Assembly: GCF_041438865.1 (NCBI RefSeq)
Contig: NZ_CP109450.1
Location: 6,822,001 to 6,886,000 of the forward strand
Direction of reading: 5' to 3'
Source: Streptomyces sp. NBC_01471
GTDB taxonomy: Bacteria; Actinomycetota; Actinomycetes; Streptomycetales; Streptomycetaceae
Length of the DNA: 64,000 nucleotides
Below, piece by piece: positions 58,943 through 64,000 of the stretch. The notes under the pieces were generated by a model. It worked only from the letters and a program-made list of their open reading frames with translations, made no database searches and was not told the origin of the DNA. The position numbers were made by a program, and so were the translations under genes. The stretch's first letter is position 1, and every line of letters starts with the position of its first letter.

Positions 58943-60844
58943 TCAGAGCGGTGGCTCCTGCTGCCCGCGGCCGACCGGTCCCCGCCCCGAGAGCACCTCC
59001 CCGTACGCCTGCATCAGGTCCGGCAGCCGCAGCGTCGACAGATCGTCCCGGCCCGGGGTGGTCGCGTACCCGGTCAGCCGCAGGTCCCGGTACGCGCAGC
59101 TCTTCTCGTACAGCGTGCGCAGGAACCGGCCGTTGCCCAGCTCGTCGATCCACCCCTGGTCCACCACATGACCGGCGATCGAGCGCAGCTCGTCCAGCGA
59201 CTCCTCGTCCCACACGTCGCCGTTCTCGGTCGCCAGTACCTCACCGATGGCGGTCAGCTCCAGCGGCCGGTAGCTCGGGAAGTCGACCCGCGAGGTGAAG
59301 CGCGAGGAGAGCCCGGGGTTGGTGGCCAGGAGGCGGTCCATTCCCTCGGGGTAGCCGGCCAGGATGACCACCAGGTGGTCGCGGTTGTCCTCGGCCCGTT
59401 TCAGCAGGACCTGGAGTGCCTCGTCGCCGTAGGCGTCGCCCTTGCTGTAGCCGGAGTTGGAGAGGCTGTACGCCTCGTCGACGAAGAGCACCCCGCCGAG
59501 CGCGGAGTCGATCAGCTCGTTCGCCTTCACGGCGGTCTGCCCCAGGAACTCGCCCACCAGATCGGCGCGCTGGGCCTCGATCAGATGGTCGCCGCCGAGC
59601 AGCCCGAGCGCGTAGAACACCCGGCCCAGGATGCGGGCGACGGTCGTCTTGCCGGTGCCCGAGGGGCCCGAGAAGACGAAGTGGCGCTTCGGCGGGTGCA
59701 CGGGCAGCCCCTGGGCCGCCCGCAGCCGGGCCATGTTGAGCTGCGCCGACAGCGCCTTGACCTGACGTTTCACCGGCTCCAGGCCGACCATGCGCTCCAG
59801 CTCGTCCAGTGCGCACGCCAGCAGTTCGGGATCGGTGGGCCCGGCCGGCAGATCCGGCGGGAACTGCTCGGCCGGAGACGGATCCCGGTCCCGTACCGTG
59901 CCGGAGGGCGGGGCGGAGCCGCCGAGCGGATCGCCGCCGGGGCTCCCGGGGCTCCCGGGCCGGGGGTCCCGCCCCTCGGTCGGATCGCCCTCCACGAAGG
60001 CACCGTCGGCCTGTCCGTCCACGGCGTCCTGGCCGAACCCGGCCAGCGAGACCGCCGCGTAGTCCACCGCGTCGTCGAAGCCGTCGCCCTCGGAGATCGC
60101 GGCCAGCCGGGCGGCGGTGTCCATGAACGCGGGGTCCACCCGGTGCACCGCCCGGTACAGCGGCAGGGCCGCCGCGCTGCGCCCGGTCCCCTCATGGGCG
60201 CGGGCGAGCCAGTAGCGCAGCTCCTTGCGCTGCGGCTGCTCGCTGCGGCAGCGCATCAGCGCCGCCGAGAGGAGCGGTTCCGCCTGCCCGTACATCTCCA
60301 GACGCACCCGCGCCATCCCGCCGAACAGCCCCGCCTCGATCCCCAGGACCGGATCGTCGACCAGCGAGGCGGTGTACCGCACCAGCCGTTCCCAGTCCTT
60401 GGCGAGGTAGGCGCGGCACGCGTGCAGGAACCGCACCTGCGGGTCGGTGTCGACGGGCGGCAGCCCCGCCAGTGCCCGGTCCAGCTCCGGCACGTGGCGG
60501 CCGTCCAGCCAGTGCGAGGCGTGCGCGAGGAGCAGATCGCGCGGGCTCTCCAGCACCGGCTGCACCCACCAGCCCAGCCAGTACCAGGAGTTGAGGGTGC
60601 GGCGCAGTCTGCCGCGCTGCTCGCCGAACCGCTCCCGGTGCCGGAACATCCGGAGCAAGGCGGTGGTGGTGTCCACCCGCAGCGCGTGCAGTCCGAGCCA
60701 GCCGTCCGCCATCCCCGGATCGAGCCGCACCGCGGCCCGGAACTCCTCCTCCGCCTGTGGGTACGCCCCCATCGTGTAGGCGTCCACGCCCCGCAGCCAG
60801 GCGAGATCGGCCGGGGCGTGCGAGCCCTGCGTGCCGAAATCCAT
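58943..60844 (-). CDS. EccA/CbxX-type AAA+ ATPase with N-terminal TPR region
   Basis: A 633-residue two-part protein. Residues 15-270 are TPR-like helical repeats (ADLAWLRGVDAYTMGAYPQAEEEFRAAVRLDPGMADGWLGLHAL, later RKELRYWLARAHEGTGRSAAALPLYRAVHRVDP). After a disordered Gly/Pro/Asp linker, residues 345-620 form the AAA+ module: Walker A SGPSGTGKTTVARILG, Walker B GGVLFVDEAYSL, sensor and arginine finger regions in VVILAGYPEGMDRLLATNPGLSSRFTSRVDF. This layout is that of EccA of type VII secretion, but no EccB-E, EsxA/B or mycosin gene is in the window. ATG 60844 follows a GTG in frame at 60856. Confidence 0.9.
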   Translation of the reverse strand: MDFGTQGSHAPADLAWLRGVDAYTMGAYPQAEEEFRAAVRLDPGMADGWLGLHALRVDTTTALLRMFRHRERFGEQRGRLRRTLNSWYWLGWWVQPVLESPRDLLLAHASHWLDGRHVPELDRALAGLPPVDTDPQVRFLHACRAYLAKDWERLVRYTASLVDDPVLGIEAGLFGGMARVRLEMYGQAEPLLSAALMRCRSEQPQRKELRYWLARAHEGTGRSAAALPLYRAVHRVDPAFMDTAARLAAISEGDGFDDAVDYAAVSLAGFGQDAVDGQADGAFVEGDPTEGRDPRPGSPGSPGGDPLGGSAPPSGTVRDRDPSPAEQFPPDLPAGPTDPELLACALDELERMVGLEPVKRQVKALSAQLNMARLRAAQGLPVHPPKRHFVFSGPSGTGKTTVARILGRVFYALGLLGGDHLIEAQRADLVGEFLGQTAVKANELIDSALGGVLFVDEAYSLSNSGYSKGDAYGDEALQVLLKRAEDNRDHLVVILAGYPEGMDRLLATNPGLSSRFTSRVDFPSYRPLELTAIGEVLATENGDVWDEESLDELRSIAGHVVDQGWIDELGNGRFLRTLYEKSCAYRDLRLTGYATTPGRDDLSTLRLPDLMQAYGEVLSGRGPVGRGQQEPPL

Positions 60845-61086
60845 CACGTCCCCCACAGACCGTGCCCCCGTACCGTGCCGCCGGACTCGGCGTCCGGCGA
60901 CCTGTGAACCGCTGTGCAGCGGACGGGAATTGACCGGTGCCGCCCGAAGGGCATCGTACCTGCGCAGAGGCCCGGTACCGAAGGGTGCCGGAGCACTGGC
61001 TGCCCCGGGAGAGGGGCTCGCTCACGGTGACCGAGGGTGAGCAATCAGAGAGGGGAGGCGTCCGGTTGGGGAGGGAGTGGGCAGAA

Positions 61087-61124
61087 CGAAGCCCCCGATC
61101 ACGGGGGAACAACCGGGGGCTTCG
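61087..61124 (-). terminator. Hairpin downstream of the uridine-kinase-like gene
   Basis: CGAAGCCCCCG at 61087-61097 and CGGGGGCTTCG at 61114-61124 form a perfect 11-bp stem with a 16-base loop. A second small hairpin (GCGGCTT, CGAA, AAGCCGC) is at 61133-61150. Together they lie 125-190 bases after the kinase stop read on the minus strand. Confidence 0.6.
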
Positions 61125-61150
61125 CGTCTGCGGCGGCTTCGAAAAGCCGC

Positions 61151-61274
61151 ACATTGAGAACGTAAGACCTGTACGGGCCCTGGGTCAAGCGGAGTTGAGG
61201 GACTCGAAGGGCGGTTTTCCGCCGGGTGCCGGTCCTGCGGAGAGGCCATGACTATGAGTGACCAAGTGGATCGC
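61151..61274. other. Intergenic, no gene seen; part of a 430-base gap
   Basis: The gap 60845-61274 separates the AAA+ gene from the uridine-kinase-like gene. Besides the two hairpins it must contain the AAA+ promoter (60845-61080). No small gene with a ribosome site was found. Confidence 0.4.
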
Positions 61275-61856
61275 TCACGCGGTCACTGACGGGGCCCGGA
61301 ACCACGCGTAACCCTGCTGGCACTCGCGTACCAGCAGATCCGCGAATGGCCGGGAAGGGTCCCCGGCGAAGTGCCGGGTCTCCGCCGCCGTCCAGCCGTC
61401 CCAGAAGCCCGTCAGCGCCGGTCCGTCGCGGTGCCGGCCCCGCGCCCAGGACGTGGCCGCGTCCCGGTCCATCCAGAGCAGCCGGGCGAGATACGGGCGC
61501 AGGGCCCGGCGGCCCGCTCCCACCCCCTCGACAATGACGACGTCAGTGGCGTCGATGGTCCGCTCCGGGCCGAAGCGGCGCAGCGTCCAGTCGTACGGCG
61601 CGTACCGGGCGGCCTCGCCGCGGGTGAACGGCTCGACCACCTGCGCGCGCAGCCGCCCGGACCAGTCGAACAGCTCCTCGTGGGTGGCGAGATCATCCAG
61701 ATGGAGTACGGGCGCGCCGTCCAGGGCTTCGGCGAGCTTGGCCGAGAACGTGCTCTTCCCCGAGCCCGCGTGGCCGTCGACGGCGATCAGCCGAACCGGC
61801 CCGCAGGAGACGGGCCGTGCACGGATCGCGGCGGCGAGACGGTCGAGGTCATCCAT
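61275..61856 (-). CDS. Uridine kinase-like P-loop protein
   Basis: A 193-residue nucleoside-kinase-type P-loop protein. Walker A is VDGHAGSGKSTFSAKLAEAL near residue 28; HLDDLATHEELFDWSGRL follows at the place where uridine kinases bind substrate, then VVIVEGVGAGRRALRPYL and LWMDRDAATSWARGRHRDG, the lid. ATG 61856. A phosphoribulokinase/uridine-kinase-fold enzyme acting on another nucleoside or pantothenate-like compound is possible. It is divergent from the secreted peptidase. Confidence 0.85.
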   Translation of the reverse strand: MDDLDRLAAAIRARPVSCGPVRLIAVDGHAGSGKSTFSAKLAEALDGAPVLHLDDLATHEELFDWSGRLRAQVVEPFTRGEAARYAPYDWTLRRFGPERTIDATDVVIVEGVGAGRRALRPYLARLLWMDRDAATSWARGRHRDGPALTGFWDGWTAAETRHFAGDPSRPFADLLVRECQQGYAWFRAPSVTA

Positions 61857-61898
61857 GGGGCCAGCCTAGGAGCAGTTGGCGGCACCGCAGGTCACGCC

Positions 61899-61920
61899 AG
61901 TGGTCGATACCAATATTGGT
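61899..61920. promoter_or_regulatory. DasR-like (dre) site overlapping a perfect palindrome
   Basis: AGTGGTCGATACCAAT at 61899-61914 matches the DasR consensus A(C/G)TGGTCTAGACCA(C/G)T at 13 of 16 positions. It overlaps ACCAATATTGGT at 61909-61920, a perfect 12-base palindrome. It lies 115 bases before the peptidase and 43 bases before the kinase start. Confidence 0.4.
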
Positions 61921-62029
61921 GGCAGGACGCGAGGCGAATCACTGGCAGAAACGCGTCGGAAGCCGGGATAGTTGCCCCACTGTTCGTGCACTCGCCGCCC
62001 ATCCGTATTCCGACCGGGGGTCCACCGAC

Positions 62030-63445
62030 GTGACCAGTACCACTCCGCGCAGAACCGTTCTCGCCGCAGCGGTCGCTGCCGCTGCCGCCACCGCGGGAGC
62101 CACAGCCGCAGCACCCGCCTTCGCCGACCCGGCCGCCCCGAACGGTGTGCCGGCCGCCCCGCGCACCCCGCGGGCCGCGGAGGGAGACCCCGTGACCCCC
62201 GTGACCCCCGTGACCCCGCTCGTGGACAACAGTGTCTGGGCCTCGTACTCCGACTGGCGTTCCGGTGCGGCGGACGGCACCACGGCTGTCCCCGGCCACG
62301 GCTCCGGACTGGTCATCGGAGCGCCCGCGGGCCGCACCGACTACACCGATCCGCACACCGGGAAGACCGCCACCTGGGAGTACGCGACCTGGACCTCGCC
62401 GGTCCACCGCTCGCGGGTCCCGGCCACCGAGGCCGTCGCGTCCTGGAACGCGCACACCCCGGCGGGCACCTGGATCCAGGTCGAGCTGCGCGGCAGCTAC
62501 ACCGACGGCACCGGGACGCCCTGGTACGTGATGGGGCGCTGGGCATCGGGCGACGCCGACATCCGGCGGACCTCCCTCGACGGCCAGGGCGACGGCAAGA
62601 GCTCCATCTCGACCGACACCTTCGCGGTCGACGACGCCGCGAGCGGGCTGCGGCTGGTCTCGTACCGGCTGCGGCTGACGCTGTACCGCACCCCGGGCAC
62701 CCGGCTGACACCCACGGTCCGCCGGGTCGGGGCGATGGCGTCGGACATCCCGGACCGGTTCACCGTCCCGCCGTCGGTGCCGCGGATCTCCCGCGAGCTG
62801 ACCGTCCCGCGCTTCTCGCAGAACATCCACGCGGGCCAGTACCCGGAGTACGACAACGGCGGCGAGGCCTGGTGCAGCCCCACCTCGTCCTCGATGGTCA
62901 TCAAGTACTGGGGTCGCGGGCCCGCCGCCGCGGACCTGGCCTGGATCGACCCGTCGTACGCCGACCCCGAGGTCTGCCAGGCGGCCCGCTACACCTATGA
63001 CTACCAGTACGAGGGCTGCGGCAACTGGCCCTTCAACGCCGCCTACGCGGCGACGTACGAGGACATGAGCGCCGCGGTCACCCGGCTGGGTTCGCTCAGC
63101 GACGTGGAGACCCTGATCAGGGCGGGCATCCCGGTCATCACCTCGCAGTCCTTCCTCAAGGGGGAGCTGACCGGCGCCGGGTACGGCACGTCGGGCCATC
63201 TGATGACGGTGATCGGCTTCACGGCCGACGGCGATGTGATCGCCAACGACCCGGCGTCGCCGGACGACAACGCGGTCCGTCACGTCTACCGGCGCGCCGA
63301 GTGGGAGAACATCTGGCTCCGCACGAAGCGGTACGACGCGAAAGGCAAGGTCACCAGCGGTACGGGCGGTGTCTGTTACCTCTACTGGCCCGCTGACCCG
63401 GCACGGAGTCAGCACCGGGTCCTGGCGTCACTCGGCCTGCTGTGA
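62030..63445 (+). CDS. Secreted C39-family cysteine peptidase-like protein
   Basis: A 471-residue exported protein. The signal peptide TSTTPRRTVLAAAVAAAAAT has a twin-Arg pair and ends near AFADP, so Tat export is possible. A Pro-rich link (PVTPVTPVTPL, encoded by a 9-base tandem repeat) precedes a beta-rich domain (residues 60-240) and the peptidase_C39-like domain: Cys in GGEAWCSPTSSSMVIKYWG near residue 281, His in GTSGHLMTVIGF near 390, and the Asp of ANDPASPDD. The first part resembles binding modules of secreted Streptomyces proteins. GTG 62030 is used; in-frame codons further upstream would cross the regulatory region. Confidence 0.88.
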   Translation: MTSTTPRRTVLAAAVAAAAATAGATAAAPAFADPAAPNGVPAAPRTPRAAEGDPVTPVTPVTPLVDNSVWASYSDWRSGAADGTTAVPGHGSGLVIGAPAGRTDYTDPHTGKTATWEYATWTSPVHRSRVPATEAVASWNAHTPAGTWIQVELRGSYTDGTGTPWYVMGRWASGDADIRRTSLDGQGDGKSSISTDTFAVDDAASGLRLVSYRLRLTLYRTPGTRLTPTVRRVGAMASDIPDRFTVPPSVPRISRELTVPRFSQNIHAGQYPEYDNGGEAWCSPTSSSMVIKYWGRGPAAADLAWIDPSYADPEVCQAARYTYDYQYEGCGNWPFNAAYAATYEDMSAAVTRLGSLSDVETLIRAGIPVITSQSFLKGELTGAGYGTSGHLMTVIGFTADGDVIANDPASPDDNAVRHVYRRAEWENIWLRTKRYDAKGKVTSGTGGVCYLYWPADPARSQHRVLASLGLL

Positions 63446-63474
63446 GCAGGTGCGGCGCGCTGCCGATTCCCGGG

Positions 63475-63890
63475 GGCTTTGGCGACGGCGGCGGCTTCAT
63501 GATGTGAGATCCGGTGCTCCCGTGCCAGGACGGGCACGAGGCTCTCGTGCCCGTCCGACGTCTCCCGGGCAGCCGGGTTCAGGTCGTTGGTCCACCCGGC
63601 GATGTCAGCGGTGGCGTCCCGCGAAGGGGCCAGAGCCGGTTCCTGCGCCGTGAAGCCACGCTCCAGGAGATCCAGCATGGGCAGCACGGTGATGGTCCGC
63701 CGGCGCATCCGGAGGTACGCGGCCGGGCCGGCGGGCGTACGGTCGGCACGGGACGCGTCTTCCGCGCAGGTGGCATCCGCGAACTGACGACAGTGATCAG
63801 TTCGGCGAAGAGTCTCGCGGCCCATGGAGCGGTGGGTCTCGGTCCGTTCGTCGCTCTGCTCGGCCAGAACGGCGCGGCGCCGACCGCCGC
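63475..63890 (-). pseudogene. Decayed terpene cyclase fragment
   Basis: Read on the minus strand, 63783-63475 encodes a stretch typical of the C-terminal half of class I terpene cyclases: AGPAAYLRMRRRTITVLPML, DLLERG, DATADIAGWTNDLNPAARET (NSE-like metal motif position, with the NSE Ser replaced by Pro) and GHESLVPVLAREHRISHHEA. Immediately upstream a different frame gives APFWPSRATNGP and APWAARLFAELITVV, fitting the preceding helix, so a frameshift near 63785 is likely. There is no start, no DDxxD segment, and the C-terminal third is missing. This is a remnant, not a working gene. Confidence 0.6.
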
Positions 63891-64000
63891 GAACGTGGGA
63901 GAGGCCGGGGATGCGGCGGTGCTCCCGCCGGAGCTGATGCGCAGGTGCCGCCATCGGTGACGACCACGGCACCACCCCCGGGCGGCAGGTAGCTGACGAT
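63891..64000. other. Right-edge sequence, unassigned
   Basis: A minus-strand frame reads SYLPPGGGAVVVTDGGT without a start in the window. It may belong to a gene beyond the edge or to the same decaying region. Nothing further can be supported. Confidence 0.3.

Noticed and set aside
61133..61150. Hairpin considered as part of a tRNA
   Set aside because: Stem 7 bp with CGAA loop only; no acceptor, anticodon or T-arm pattern in the surrounding bases.

Overview
The window is high-GC actinobacterial DNA with strong G/C bias at third codon positions, many GTG starts and many 4-base ATGA/GTGA gene overlaps. The gene set (SAM synthetase, helicase-motif-poor PriA, GuaB1, sigma-B/F/G-type sigma factor with a RsbW-like ATPase, F420-type luciferase-like oxidoreductase, ribM-containing riboflavin operon) points to a Streptomyces chromosome arm-proximal core region. 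No rRNA, tRNA, CRISPR array, intact insertion sequence or prophage was seen. A row of core genes (metK, priA, fmt, rsmB, rpe, guaB1, ribD-ribE-ribM-ribBA-ribH, hisE, hisG) runs left to right and is interrupted by accessory blocks.

Region 1 (1-12.5 kb): metK, truncated by the window edge, then a TetR regulator and a tight operon of ferredoxin, ferredoxin reductase, a hydroxyacid-dehydrogenase/carboxymuconolactone-decarboxylase fusion and cytochrome P450. This is a self-contained monooxygenase locus of unknown substrate. It meets tail to tail a 5-oxoproline (pyroglutamate) locus: pxpA-pxpB-pxpC on the minus strand, a FCD-type GntR regulator, and DUF969-DUF979-DUF2891 on the plus strand. Both operons have promoters of the same layout with the same TTGTT-N-AACAA operator buried in the -35/-10 spacer, so the GntR protein probably controls both.

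Region 2 (12.6-18.3 kb): priA, a small conserved HTH protein, fmt and rsmB. Region 3 (18.4-31.2 kb) is accessory: a second diaminopimelate-decarboxylase-like gene, a PucR-type regulator, a serine beta-lactamase-fold hydrolase and an APC permease (the last two visibly poorer in GC), then a sulfonate/nitrate-type ABC transporter with a possible cysteine-containing leader ORF, and a TetR-controlled SDR plus alpha/beta hydrolase.

Region 4 (31.3-45.6 kb): rpe and a SorC-type regulator; a photolyase, NAD-binding/DUF2867 protein and FAD oxidoreductase group; guaB1; a sigma factor with a likely cognate ATP-binding anti-sigma protein; and a nitrilase-family hydrolase followed by a tryptophan-2-monooxygenase-like flavoenzyme, which together resemble the indole-3-acetamide route. 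Upstream of that pair are four phased CGCAA boxes. A luciferase-like oxidoreductase and a DUF5995 protein follow.

Region 5 (45.7-64 kb): an NCS2 nucleobase permease, an MFS exporter divergent from a ROK regulator with a perfect palindromic operator, an FMN riboswitch driving the riboflavin operon, hisE-hisG, a PH-domain membrane protein, two CNNM/CBS membrane proteins, an orphan EccA-like TPR/AAA+ ATPase, a uridine-kinase-like protein, a secreted C39-type peptidase with a DasR-like site upstream, and a decayed terpene-cyclase fragment at the right edge.
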